From assembly GCF_000701785.1 (NCBI RefSeq), contig NZ_JNJU01000001.1:124001-188000 (forward strand): 64,000 bases of DNA. The letters run 5' to 3'. Position 1 is the first letter of the stretch, and every line of letters begins with the position of its first letter. A program made the translations under genes and the position numbers. Below the pieces are notes generated by a model that was not told the DNA's origin, ran no database searches, and saw only the letters and a program-made list of their open reading frames with translations. This DNA comes from Mycoplasmoides alvi ATCC 29626. Its GTDB lineage: Bacteria; Bacillota_I; Bacilli_A; Mycoplasmatales; Mycoplasmoidaceae. Below, piece by piece: positions 21,825 to 32,953 of this stretch.

Positions 21825-23903
21825 ATGAAAAAATTAACATTAATTTTAAGTACTTTTTTGCCAATTGTTACATTGCCTGCTTGTTTGGTTGCTTGTGCTG
21901 AAGCATCAACTAATTCAGATAATAACTCTAATGTTAGCAATAGTTATCATGTTGACACAACAATTAAAGACATTGCTAATAGTAGTGAGTTAAAAATTAA
22001 TAATATTAATTTAAGTTCATTAACAACTCTTGCAGCTTATGATGAAATTATTAACTATGGTATTAATGAGTTTGTTTTAAAAAATTTAAATTATTTTTTT
22101 GATGGTGATGTTAGTTTAATAACAGATAAAAGTGATCTTGATTGCAAAATTTCAACATCACAAGCAAATGAAACTGAAATTGAATTAACAATTAATGTTT
22201 TAGCAAATCGTTGGTTTAAAAACAAAAAAATTCAAACCCAACCATTATCTCAGATAGTTAAAATTAATAATTTACAACCATTACCAACTAATCTTGATTC
22301 AAGTGGAGGTGAAATTAAAGATCCACAAAATCCAAGTAATCCTCCTTTAAAAGTGAGTGCTTATAATTCAGTAATCAAGTTATTTAAAATTAATTCATCA
22401 ACTCCGCTTACATCTTTAACTAATGACTGATTTAATAATATTTTAAGTAAATTGGTTGATTTTCAAAATTTAAAAGTAAGTATTTCTGAAGGTTCAACTA
22501 GTAATGGAACACTTGTTTTAAATCTTTCAGGTATGTATAAACAGCAAAAAATTAATCAATCAATTACAATTAGTGGATTCATTACCAATGATTTTAAAAA
22601 TGTTAGTTCAGTTAGTTTAAAACAAATTAAAATCAATCAAAATCAATGATTTACAGATTTAAAACCCATTATAAGTTCATCTGATTTAAGTAGTGAAATT
22701 ACTAAAATCACTTCAGATGAATGATTGACTAAATACCTTGCAGATTTTATTTTGTATGATGAAATGAATCAAAGATTTATATCTACAAAAAATGATTTAG
22801 TTAAAAACAAAATTGTAATTAATAATTTGCATGCAACATTTAGTGAAACTAGTAACAAAAAAATTGTTTTTAATTTTGAATGTAGTTATCAAAGTGGTAA
22901 TTATAATTCTGAAACTAATTCTTGAGTTTTTGAGGAATCGCATAAATGAAATAGTTCAGCATTAGGTTCTTTAGGTGATGTTCCAACTAGCGATGATGCA
23001 AAAGTTTTTTTAATTAATGAAACAAGAATTGACCAAAATCAACTAAAAACTCACTATCCTTCATACTATTTAGGACTAGCTAATTGAGCTAAACATGTTA
23101 ATGGAAATTACCCAGATAATAGCTTAGTACAAAACACAAAATTAACAAGCATTCATGACAAATATTTTAAAGATAAGCCTGAAAAATTTGCTATTTTAAT
23201 TGATAAAAATTCAGTTATTGCTGATGATTTTAAAAATAACTTAAGTTTTAATGTTCAGTTATATTGTGGTGATGTTTATGATAATTTTTCAAAAAATTTC
23301 ACTTTTGAAAATCAAAATAAAAATTTTAATGAATTACCATATTTAAAGTCATTAAAAAATCAAATTACTTTAAATACAACAGATGATTCATCGACATCGA
23401 TTCATAAAAGAATTTATCGTGTTTTAAAAAATAATAAAAATTTAATCAATAATTTGGGACTAACACAAAGCACTACAATAACTGTTGCTAAAGATAGTTT
23501 AATCCCAAATGAAATTCTAAATGGAATTATTTTTTTTACTAATAGCAATGATGATATTACAAATGTTCAAAATAAGTTTAATTCGATAAAAAAATCTTTT
23601 ACACCAAAAGTATTTGATTTTGATTTAGATCTTTCAAATAAGAACACACCAGGTTTTGAAAAAAATTATCTTTTGAATCTTTATAGTGGTTTGTATTGAT
23701 TAGATGAAAATAATGCTTTTATATTAAATTCAATTGTTTATAAATTTACTGATCAGATTGATTTAAAAATTACAAATATGGATGGCACCAAATTTAGTGT
23801 AGAATTTATTGGTACTACAAGTATAGGGTTAGATAACAATTATCAAACTATTGATTTGACAACAACTTTTTTAGATCTTGTATTAAAAAATAGTTTGACT
23901 TAA
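21825..23903 (+). CDS. Large surface lipoprotein
   Basis: The 692-residue protein starts with a lipoprotein signal (Lys-Lys then a hydrophobic stretch) ending in the lipobox LVAC near residue 24, so the mature protein is probably anchored by lipid to the outer face of the membrane. After a Ser/Asn-rich linker come repeated-looking modules of about 90-110 residues with Trp, beginning around residues 40, 190 and 280. Many TGA codons are Trp. It resembles mycoplasma variable surface lipoproteins; the exact family is uncertain. It follows eno by 80 bases. Confidence 0.8.
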
Positions 23904-23951
23904 ATTAACTTAATTTATAAAATATTTGGTCTAACTTAAAAAGTTTTATTT

Positions 23952-25310
23952 ATGAATTTTAAACCTTATATCTTACAAACATTGAATGAATTAAAGATTC
24001 ATAAATTGACTTTAATTCAAGAAAAAGTTATTCCTTTAATTTTAAAAAATAAGAATGTAATTGCAGTTTCACAAACTGGAACGGGCAAAACATTAGCATA
24101 TTGTTTGCCAATATTAGAAAAAATAGACCTAGAATGTAATGAAATTCAAGCTATTATTGTTAGTCCAACACGCGAATTGGCTACTCAAATTTATAATGTT
24201 CTAAAGATGTTCCAAAAAAAAGATCTAAAACTAAAAATTGATTTGTTAGTTGGAGGATCAAATTTTGAACAAAAAATAAAACAAATGCAGAAAAAAACTG
24301 GACAAATCTTAGTGGCAACTCCAAATCGGCTTTTGGCAACTCTTAAGTATGGACTTAATCTTAATTTACAAAAATATTTAAAATATGTTGTTTATGATGA
24401 AGCTGACATGTTTATTGATCAAAGTTTTTTGGTTGAATTTAATCAATTAAAAAAACGTTTTTTTAAATCAAAACCTGTAGAAATTATTTTAAGTGCTACT
24501 TTGCATCAAGATGCAATTAATAAGTTAAGTAAAACAATCAATAATCCACAAATTGTTAATGTTTCTAATTCTATATGAATCAATGATAAAATAAAGCACT
24601 TTCTAATTACTAGCGCTAGAAATGATAAATTAGATAATTTAGCAGCAATTGTAAAACAAATTAAACCTTATTTATGCTTAATATTTGTTAACAACTACAA
24701 AGATATTGCTTTAATTGAACAATGATTTTTTAATAATTCTATTCCTGCAATTGTCTTACATGGAAAATTAAATCCAATTGAAAGAAAAAGAGCTTTTAAA
24801 AAAATTAATCAATTAAAGGCTGCATATGTAATTACAACGGATTTATCATCACGTGGTTTAGACATTGATGGAGTTTCTCATGTTATTTCATGAAATTTAC
24901 CCAAGGATGATATTTGATATATTCACCGTTCAGGACGAACAAGTCGTTCCAAATACACTGGTGAATCTTATGTTATGTATGATAAAAATGATGAACATAT
25001 TTTACAACGTCTAACTAATAAAGGTCTTATTTGAATTCCATTAAAAGTTAATAAAAATGAAGATTTAATTAGACATAAAATGATTTATAAAGAAAAGAAA
25101 AATTATTCTACTAATAAAGATTTAAAATACGAAAAAACAATTAAAAAACTTCAAAATCAAAAGAAAACTGCCAAAGTTCAACCCAACTATAAGAAAAAAA
25201 TTAAAACTCAAATTCACAAGATAAATCAAAAAATAAAACATGAAGCAATTGAAAAAAAGATAAAAAATAATTTAATTAAAAAATACAAATTAATGTCAAA
25301 AAAAAATTAA
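23952..25310 (+). CDS. DEAD-box RNA helicase (CshA-like)
   Basis: The 452-residue protein has the DEAD-box motifs in order: Q-motif region LTLIQEKVIP, Walker A SQTGTGKT, PTRELATQI, VATPNRLL, DEAD, SAT, and in domain 2 TTDLSSRGLDIDGV and HRSGRTSR. A Lys-rich C-terminal tail of about 75 residues may bind RNA. TGA at 24576, 24725 and several later sites is Trp. It probably works in ribosome assembly or RNA turnover; which one cannot be read from the sequence. It begins 48 bases after the lipoprotein gene. Confidence 0.93.
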
Positions 25311-25612
25311 GTTTAAATTAATTTTTAAGATTAATTTTGTTAAAAATATATTTCTTAATTGATACATAACTCTTATAAAAAAATTATTGCACAACAATTT
25401 AATTAGAATATATTATGAGCTAATTAATGTTTATAAAAATTAAAAGGTTAATAAAGGTGTTATAATTCATATATATAATAAATGCTCTAGACACACATTA
25501 GATGCTTTTAGAAATTTTTTGGATTACTTTTATTAACAAAACAAAAAATAAACAAACTTTAAATTGTTTTTATTTGTCATAAAATTAAGTACACATAAAG
25601 AAAATAAATATT
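25311..25612. other. Noncoding gap before the toxin-antitoxin pair
   Basis: No frame of either strand is convincing. An exact TATAAT at 25461-25466 lies about 150 bases before the antitoxin gene and is its likely promoter. A short stem (GCTCTA with TAGATGC, one bulge) at 25492-25513 followed by T-rich sequence could be an attenuator. Confidence 0.4.
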
Positions 25613-25780
25613 ATGAATAAGAAAAAAATTAAAAAAAATAATAAGAAAAACAAAGATGTTTGTGATTTGTTTTCACTTGAAGCAAGAGAACGTGCTATCA
25701 AGCAAGTATTTGAAAATGAAGAATTTCCAGAAAGTTCACAAGCACTTAAAGATTTAATTAAAGAACTTTCAAAGCAGTAA
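25613..25780 (+). CDS. Putative antitoxin of a Doc-type pair
   Basis: This 55-residue protein is very basic at the N-terminus (KKK runs) and acidic/amphipathic at the C-terminus (about residues 20-55), as in small type II antitoxins. Its stop overlaps the start of the Doc-like toxin in TAATG, giving translational coupling, which is the classic arrangement of antitoxin before toxin. The N-terminal basic part may bind DNA. I did not recognise a Phd motif, so its class is an inference from position and size. Confidence 0.55.
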   Translation: MNKKKIKKNNKKNKDVCDLFSLEARERAIKQVFENEEFPESSQALKDLIKELSKQ

Positions 25781-26418
25781 TGAAAAAAATAATTTGTGGT
25801 TTTAAAGAAGATTTAAAAAAAGATGGTTGAAAAGAAATATTTTGAAAAAAATATAGAAACCAACTTTATACAGAAGAAAATGGAATTATTTATTTTAATT
25901 CAAAAAAATATAATACAAAAGAACCTATAGAAATTAAATCAATAGAATTAATACCTAACAAAGACTTGGTAAATAAATTAAATACATTAATAGATGATGC
26001 TATTCTTGTTGTTAAAAAATATTTAACAATAAATGAATTGATTGAAGAAAGTATAAATTCTAGAAAATTAATTAAAGATATTATTGAACAAGCAGCTAAT
26101 AAAGCTTTTTATGAAAATATGTCTATATTTGATTATGTTAATGAAATATTCACTAAATGTTTAATGAAACATTGTTTCATTGATGGCAATAAAAGATTTA
26201 GTGTTTGTTTTTTATCTTTAATTCTAAATCATTTTGGTTATTTTTTCTTTTGAACAAGTAGAGGAATTGTTACAAATTATAAAAATTATGCCAAAGACAT
26301 AGCAGAATTTGTTTGTAAATGGGAAAATAAAGAAAATTTTAAAGAGAAAGATTACATAGAAGCAAAAGAGGAGATACTTCAATGAATTAAAAACAACATA
26401 GTAGTCTCTATTCCATAA
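25780..26418 (+). CDS. doc: Doc/Fic-family toxin
   Basis: The 212-residue frame (TGA as Trp at 25829, 25844, 26251 and near the end) carries HCFIDGNKR at 131-139, which matches the Fic/Doc motif HxFx(D/E)(A/G)NKR. The Gly replaced by Lys at position 8 of the Fic motif is the Doc version, which in phage P1 Doc phosphorylates EF-Tu rather than adenylylating. The motif is followed by a helical region with SLILNHFGYFFFW. An N-terminal extension of about 75 residues is longer than in P1 Doc. It overlaps the preceding 55-residue gene by one base. Confidence 0.82.
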
Positions 26419-26580
26419 ATCATATAAATCAAAAAAATTATTAAATAAAATGAAAAAACAATTAAAAGGCCAAAAATACTTTGTAAAAACATTGTAACAA
26501 TTGTTAACAAAGTCTTAAATATTAGATACCTAATATTATTAAAAAGGAAAATATTTATTTAAAATATATATTTAATTTTT

Positions 26581-26586
26581 TATAAT
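26581..26586 (+). promoter_or_regulatory. Putative -10 box for tRNA-Arg
   Basis: TATAAT lies 30 bases before the mature tRNA-Arg 5' end. The -35 region is T-rich without a clear match. Confidence 0.4.
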
Positions 26587-26616
26587 TCATATGGTCTATT
26601 TTATTTTATTACTCTT

Positions 26617-26692
26617 GCGCCGGTAGCTCAGTGGATAGAGCACACGCCTTCTAAGCGTGCGGTCGCGGGTTCGACTCCCTCTCGGCGCGCCA
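26617..26692 (+). tRNA. tRNA-Arg (anticodon TCT)
   Basis: The acceptor arm GCGCCGG pairs with TCGGCGC (one G-T pair), followed by G and an encoded CCA. The anticodon stem CACGC/GCGTG encloses CTTCTAA, so the anticodon is TCT, reading AGA and AGG. D and T arms (TAGCTCAGTGGATAGA, GGTTCGACT) are canonical. Its high GC stands out in the AT-rich surroundings. Confidence 0.96.
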
Positions 26693-26706
26693 TTTTTATT
26701 TTGTAT

Positions 26707-26747
26707 AACCATCTTGTGAAAGTAAAACATCATAAGATGGTTTTTTA
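26707..26747 (+). terminator. Terminator after tRNA-Arg
   Basis: A 9-bp stem AACCATCTT/AAGATGGTT separated by an 18-base loop is followed by T-rich sequence (TTTTTTATTT). Confidence 0.75.
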
Positions 26748-26804
26748 TTTGTTAACTTTTAAGTTATTTTAAACATGTTGAAAAGTATTTTTGTTTTTAT
26801 GAAA

Positions 26805-27068
26805 TTAAAAAAAATAAGAGGATATTAATGGTTTAACAGTAATAATTAATTTTGTATTTTTTTTAACTAATGCATACATATTTTTAGTTCCAGGTATTTT
26901 GTAATAATCATATTTATCGTCAAAATAAGTCGGAACTATACCATTAAGTTTTTCATTTATTATCATATCAATTACAAGATCAGAGTCACCTGAAACTTTT
27001 AATCGTTCTTTAATTCTAATTCTAGCATGATTGGTTACAATAAATTTTTCAGAAGAATAGTAACTCAT
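26805..27068 (-). CDS. Small unknown protein downstream of udk
   Basis: An 87-residue protein beginning MSYYSSEKFIVTNHARIR. The ATG lies four bases after the udk stop; an in-frame upstream Met at 27113 would overlap udk, so the shorter start is preferred. The pattern TNHARIRIKERL then YYKIPGTKNMYALV and LIITV resembles small DUF4258-like proteins often found near plasmids and toxin systems. That is a faint resemblance. It probably forms a minus-strand operon with udk. Confidence 0.5.
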   Translation of the reverse strand: MSYYSSEKFIVTNHARIRIKERLKVSGDSDLVIDMIINEKLNGIVPTYFDDKYDYYKIPGTKNMYALVKKNTKLIITVKPLISSYFF

Positions 27069-27072
27069 ATAA

Positions 27073-27720
27073 TTAATTTTTATTATCTTTAAAAAAACTA
27101 TTAATTGCTCCACTAATTGTTTTTAAAGCTGTGTCATTAATTGTATATCATGGCATAATGATATCAGCAGTTACTTTTTGTTTTTCAACATATTCTTTAT
27201 ACATTGGTCTAACAGATTCTTTCCATTGTTTTAAAACTTGATCAACTGATCTGCCTCTTTCTAATGTATCACGAATTATACGACGACTTAATCTTTCATC
27301 ACTTGGTGTGTCTACAAATATCTTTAAATTAGCCAATTTTTCAATTTCAGGATTTAAATAAGATGTTAAACCTTCTAAAATAACTATATCTACATTATGA
27401 ATTTTTATTTTTTTAGTTGCACGAGTGTAATTAATGTAGTCATAAGTAGGAACTTCAATTGGTTTATTATTTAATAAATCATTAAGTTGTTTAACTAATA
27501 AATCTCAATCAAATGAGTCTGGATGATCAAAATTAATTTTTTTTCTTTGAGATATCGATTTATCTGAGAATGGCAAGTAATAATTGTCTTGACAAATTAT
27601 CTTAGATTTTAATTTTTTTGGTAAGTTTTGTGCAATAGATTTGGCAACTGTCGTTTTACCTGAACCACTACCACCACTAACACATATTAGTATGACATTT
27701 GTACTTTTATTTTTTGTCAT
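27073..27720 (-). CDS. udk: Uridine kinase
   Basis: The 215-residue frame (TGA as Trp) has Walker A GGSGSGKT at about residues 15-22, CQDNYYLPFSD, the FDHPDSFDWDLL motif and ILEGL, all typical of uridine/cytidine kinase. The arginine-rich lid RLSRRIIRDTLERGRS is present. It salvages uridine and cytidine to their monophosphates. It is the first gene of a two-gene minus-strand unit, with the unknown gene downstream at 26805. Confidence 0.95.
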
Positions 27721-28703
27721 AACATTTTAAACTTTTAACTAAAAATAAACCAATCAAATTAACTTTACTAAAAGTTATCACTTATATTAACAATTTTATA
27801 TTAATTAATTAAAACTAGATAATTTATTATTTATTTTGCTTACATGATAAATTTTTAAAGAATGTTGTAAATTTAAATAGAGTTGTAAATAATTTAAATG
27901 ACTATTAATTAAAATTTATTTAATTTATTTAAAAGAATTAAAATTTTAAAGCTAATTTATATTTAAATATTCAAGCATCAGAAAAATGACTTAAAATTTT
28001 TGATTAAAATATTATTTAAAGTTTTAAATTTTTTAGCATTTTCTAAATTTGGGAAACTAAATTTAACTTTTTTCAAATTACTTTAAGACTAACAAACAAA
28101 AATCATGTTCTTGATTTGAAATAGAGCCAAAATTAATTGCATTTAAAACATTCGTTTTGATTTTTAACAATTTTTTATAAAAATACTCACAAGTTATATG
28201 AGTTTATATGATTTATATTGATAATAATTTAAATATTTTCTAACAACAAATATTTTGCTTTATTAGCTCTACAAAAAATTTATTAATGTCTTAATTAATT
28301 TGTTTAAGTATTTAGTTAAAATAGAAATCTTAGAATCATTTGATAAGATTAATTTATTTAAATCTAACTTTTGTTTTCAACCACTAATTATTTTTCTAAG
28401 TTGATTAAAATAATTAACTTATAAATATGTAATTATTGCATGAATATATTACTCAATTATTATGACAGAAATAATTGATTATTTTTTGTGACTTTTTAAG
28501 CATTTCAACTTTCAATTAGTATCAGTAAAAACATCAAATAACTTTATATCCTTTTTTCGCATTACTATCATATCTTTACTAAGAAATTGTAGTGTAAAAT
28601 ATGAGTATTTTAGTTAATGACGAAAAAATATAATTAAAAAAATTTGTTTGTTATAATCGTGTAAAATAATTGTTTATTTCAACAAATAAGTGTTTACATA
28701 AAT
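27721..28703. other. Long noncoding region with gene remnants
   Basis: A gap of 983 bases has no intact frame on either strand. AT-rich sequence with stops in all frames dominates. On the minus strand, part of it (27963-28201) reads like a decayed hsdS gene (separate entry). Close to its right end TATAAT at 28651 and ATAAT-like boxes around 28650-28670 could drive the McrA-like gene at 28704. The region looks like a graveyard between core genes and a defence block. Confidence 0.5.
27963..28201 (-). pseudogene. Decayed hsdS (specificity subunit) remnant
   Basis: The minus strand reads in two frames separated by a stop/frameshift: first YFYKKLLKIKTNVLNAINFGS, then LKKVKFSFPNLENAKKF. This resembles the end of an HsdS target-recognition domain running into a central conserved region, compare YFFYWLIKNKTYIKKL then LNLSINLPNLEIQKQ in the hsdS gene at 36550. 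The match is by eye and low-level. It suggests an hsdS copy once lay left of hsdR. Confidence 0.45.
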
Positions 28704-29597
28704 ATGAGAATTAGTGAATTAATTGTTGGCAAAATATATTCTAATCAAGAAATTATGAATATTTTTAAATGTGCTAATTCAGGTGGAATGCGCTTTGTAA
28801 AAGAAAAAAATATTCTTATTTTGTTTGCGAATCATGAAAAACCATTGTATGAAGATGGTTGATTGGATAATTTAACATTTCACTATACAGGAATGGGTAA
28901 AAGTGGTGATCAAAACCTCAATTATAAGCAAAATAAAAGACTAAATGAATCTTTTAAAAATAATGTTGAAATTCATTTATTTGAATCATATAAAACTAAT
29001 GAATATCAATATGTTGGAATTGTAACACTTACTGATAAAGCATATCAAACAAATGAACTTGGTGAAGATGGCAAACTTAGAAAAGTTTGAAAATTCCCGA
29101 TGAAAAGAAAAATTGAGAATTATACATTATCGAAACATGACACAGCTATTGATATTGAATGTTTAAAATCTGCTGAACAATTTAAAGCTAAATTGGTAAA
29201 CAAAGAAAAAAAGGAAAATATTGAATATAAAGCAAAAATATCTGCAAAAGAAAAACCAATAAAAAAGGATGCTATTTTTACATATTACTATAAAAATTTA
29301 TATATTGAAGCATATACAAAAAATAGAGCCAATGGTATGTGTGATTTATGCGAAGAAAATGCACCATTTAAATACAAAAATGAGCCTTTTCTTCAAGTTT
29401 ATTATGTAAAACCACTTGAAGAAAATGGTCATGATGCAGTTTATAACACGGTTGCTCTTTGTCCTAACTGTTATCAAAAAATGAAAATATTAAAAAACAA
29501 ATCAGATAAAGAAAAGTTAATTCAAAAAATTAAGTATTATTTGAAATTAGATAATGATTTAACTTCAATTAATGCATTTGAAAAGTTGTTTAATTAA
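28704..29597 (+). CDS. McrA-like restriction protein with degraded HNH domain
   Basis: The 297-residue frame (TGA as Trp at 28860 and in VWKFP) has an N-terminal domain with LTFHYTGMGKSGDQNLN, the pattern of the SRA-like base-flipping domain of ScoMcrA-type enzymes that bind modified DNA, and a C-terminal HNH-type domain with CDLC (213-216), VYYVKPL and VALCPNC (Cys253, Cys256). In active HNH enzymes the second segment has two His and a His after the last CPNC; here these are Tyr233, Tyr234 and Tyr257. The zinc Cys and Asn248 remain. It may bind modified DNA without cutting. It precedes the type I system. Confidence 0.72.
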
Positions 29598-29772
29598 AAT
29601 TTTTATATTTTAAGATATAAATGAAATTTAATTTTTTTGTGCAAAACAGTGTTGTTATCGTATAAAGAATTTTTAATTTTTAAAGATACTTTAATTAATA
29701 TTTTTATTACATTAAACTATGTTAATTTAAAATATGTGTAAAGTTTTAGTAAAAATTAATTTGAACATTTGT

Positions 29773-32700
29773 ATGAAAGAACTAGATTTTGAAGAACATA
29801 TAATCTCTTTACTAAAAAAACAACATTTTGAATATTTTTCTGAGGAAGAGTTTAGAAATTTACGAATTAATAGATATGATAATAGCCCTGACATAAGTCA
29901 AGTATGCGTTTGAAAGGATTTTGAAAAATCCTTTAAAAAAATTAATGCTGACAAAAAAATAGATAAAGAAATTGTTAATAAAGTAATTAATATCATAGAA
30001 GAGTTAAATCAAAGTAGCAATTTATTCAAAAGAAATTTAACTGCACATAAATATTTTTTAGAAGGGATTTCTATTGAGAATAATCAAGGGGAAATTACAA
30101 ATTATAAACTAATTGATTTTGAAAATTTTTCAAACAATATATTTGTTGTAACTAATCAATTAACAGTAGTAAATGGAAATGAAAATAGAAGACCTGATAT
30201 TGTTATTTATTTAAATGGTTTCCCTATAATTATTTGAGAACTAAAAAATCCTAAAAATCTTGATATTTTTTCATTGAATGATAGTGAATCTAATTTAGAA
30301 GGTGCATACAATCAAATATTAAATTACAGTAATCAAATACCTAATTTATTTACATTTAATTTTTTTAACGTTATTAGCGATGAAACAACAACAAAATTTG
30401 GATCTATTTTTTCTAGTTTAGATCATTTTCATTATTGAAAATCAATGGAAAATAAACAATATGAACCATCAAATTTTTTTATAGAACATTTATTTAATCA
30501 AGAAACTTTAATTGACTTATTGAAAAATTTTACTTTTTTTATCGAGTCTAATGAATCTAAAATTATAGCATCATATCATCAATATTATGGCGTAAGATCG
30601 GCGTTAAAAAATATTAATAAGGCAATAAGTGATAAAACAAAAAAAGGTGGTATTTTTTTTCATACTACTGGTTCTGGAAAATCTTATTCAATGATTTTTT
30701 TGGCACGAAATTTTACAAATGAGCATAAAAAATCAACAATTATTATTGTTAGCGATAGATCTGATTTAGATAACCAAACGTATAATAATTTTTTAATTGC
30801 AGAAAATTTTTTATTTCAGACACCTAAGCAAGTAAAAAATATCCAAGATTTGGTTCAAAAATTAGATTCAATTAGACAAGATGGAATTTATTTCTCGACT
30901 ATTCAGAAATTTCAAGATAGCAAGATGAAAAAAAGTAATTCTTTTCTTTCTGAAAGAAGTAATATTTTAATAATAACTGATGAAGCGCATCGTTCTCATA
31001 ATAATTTATACGAAGAACAAAAACCTATTATTGATGAAAAAAGTAAAGAAATTAAAAATATAACAAAAATAAGTCCAGCATTAACTTTAAGAAATTGTTT
31101 TCCAAATGCAACATTTATTGGTTTTACAGCCACACCTATTGAAAACAATGACATTTCAACAAAAGAAATTTATGGACCTATTGTTACAACATATACAATG
31201 AATCAAGCTACAAATGATGGCGTTGTAGTTAAATTAAATTATGAAAGAAAGCATACTTTTTTTATAACACCATCTGATGCTAAAACTCAAGATGAAATTA
31301 ATGCAAAGTATGATGAAATAACATCAAAAATGATTGAAGAAGGTCAAGGTTTAGAAGGAAATATAGCAAGAAAAAAATTGAATAAAGAATTAAATAAAAT
31401 TGAAAATTTAATTTCTGATCCAAAAAGAATGGATAAGATAGTTGAAGATTTTGGCAAATTATACAATGCAAAAAAAAATAATTTGAAAGGTAAAGCACTG
31501 TTTATTTGTTTTAATAGAAAAATAGCTTTTTATTTTTATAAAAATCTTATTCAGCAGTTTAAATCATTTGATGAAATAACAAAATTAATTTTAACACCTA
31601 GTCAACAAGATTTGCCAGAAATGAAAAAATCTATTTGTAGTGATCCAATTAGTGCTGCAAAAGAATTTAAAGATCCTGATAGTAATTTTAAGATTGCGAT
31701 TGTTGTTGATATGTGATTAACAGGATTTGATGTTCCTTCATTAGATTTAATTTGCATTGATAAACCAATTAAATTGCATAATTTAATACAAACAATTTCA
31801 CGTGTTAATAGGGTTTATGTAGATAAAAGTAAAAATTTAGTTAAAACTTCGGGTTTAATTGTTGATTATTTTGGAATAACAGATCATTTAAAGCGTGCTT
31901 ATGAAATGTATAACAAAGATAAAGCAATTGAGAGTACATCATTAAAAAAAATAATTCCAGAAGATATAGAAAAATTTAAGTCAATTAAAGTAAAAGAAAT
32001 AGATGAAATTTATAAAAGATTTTTTTATAATTTGAATTTAAGCTTTGATAACTCAAATACATGTTTTGCTTCATACCAATTAATGTTAGATGATTTATGT
32101 AAAAATACAAAAATCAAAGAACGTGATAATTTTTTAATAATAGTCAAAGAGTTAAAGAAAGATAGTAAATCTATAATGCACATATTGGATGAATTTAATA
32201 AAAATAGAACTATGTGTTTAATTTGTGTTCATAATTCGATTATGAATTTGATAGTCAGAAATATTAAAGCTAATTTTGCTGATTACATAGATAGTTTTAA
32301 AAAACTTTTATGTGACTCGATGCAATATAGCTATTCCTCTACAATTGACAAAGATAATCTTGGCAATCCAATTGATATTAGAAAATTATTTGAAGAATCT
32401 ATGAAAGATAAAGTCAAAGAAGATGAATTGATGCCAAATACAAAAGCAATGTACAAGTATAATTTGTATTTAAAAGTTGCAAATGAATACCAGAAAATTG
32501 ATGTTATTAGATCAAAATCATTTATAGATAGGATGAAAGAACTTTTATCTAAATATAATGAAGGATTTATATCTTTTAAAGAATTCATAAATAGATTACA
32601 GCAAGTAGGAGAAGATATTTTAAATAATTTTAAGAATGATGACCAATTAAAAATGCCATTTGAAGAATTAGCATTTTATAAAATAATTAGTAGTGATTCA

Positions 32701-32949
32701 GGAGAAACAAACAATAAAAAGGACAAAGAAATTGCTTTAAAAATAGCTAAAGAAGTTTATGAAAAATTTCTTAATACACAAAGTTTTACAAACAATTGGT
32801 ACCGTAATGAAAAATTAATTTTGGAATTAAAACGTAATATTAAAGAAATTATGAAAAAATATAATTTTCCACCCGAAGATAGAGATATTGGTGCTGAAAA
32901 ATATGTAAATAAAATAATTAATAAAGCCTTAGAAAGAGGGGTTAGTTAG
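29773..32949 (+). CDS. hsdR: Type I restriction enzyme R subunit
   Basis: The 1058-residue protein has an N-terminal nuclease domain with Asp142, Glu156 and Lys158 in RRPDIVIY and WELK, then an SF2 translocase: Walker A HTTGSGKS (297-304), DEAH (403-406), GFTATP, and QTISRVNRVY. TGA codons are Trp. It translocates DNA and cuts it far from the recognition site when unmethylated. hsdM starts four bases after its stop, so hsdR-hsdM is one unit; unlike most loci, no hsdS follows in the same direction. Expression of hsdS must therefore come from elsewhere, see hsdS entries. Confidence 0.95.
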
Positions 32950-32953
32950 GTAT

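Noticed and set aside
26419-26616. Small RNA or attachment site next to tRNA-Arg
   Set aside because: No duplication of the tRNA 3' end is seen in the window and no integrase is adjacent; the inverted repeat TTGTAAC-AATTGTTAACAA may be incidental at this base composition.
27721-28703. CRISPR array or tandem repeats in the long gap
   Set aside because: No regularly spaced identical repeats are visible; only AT-rich sequence and scattered hsdS-like pieces.
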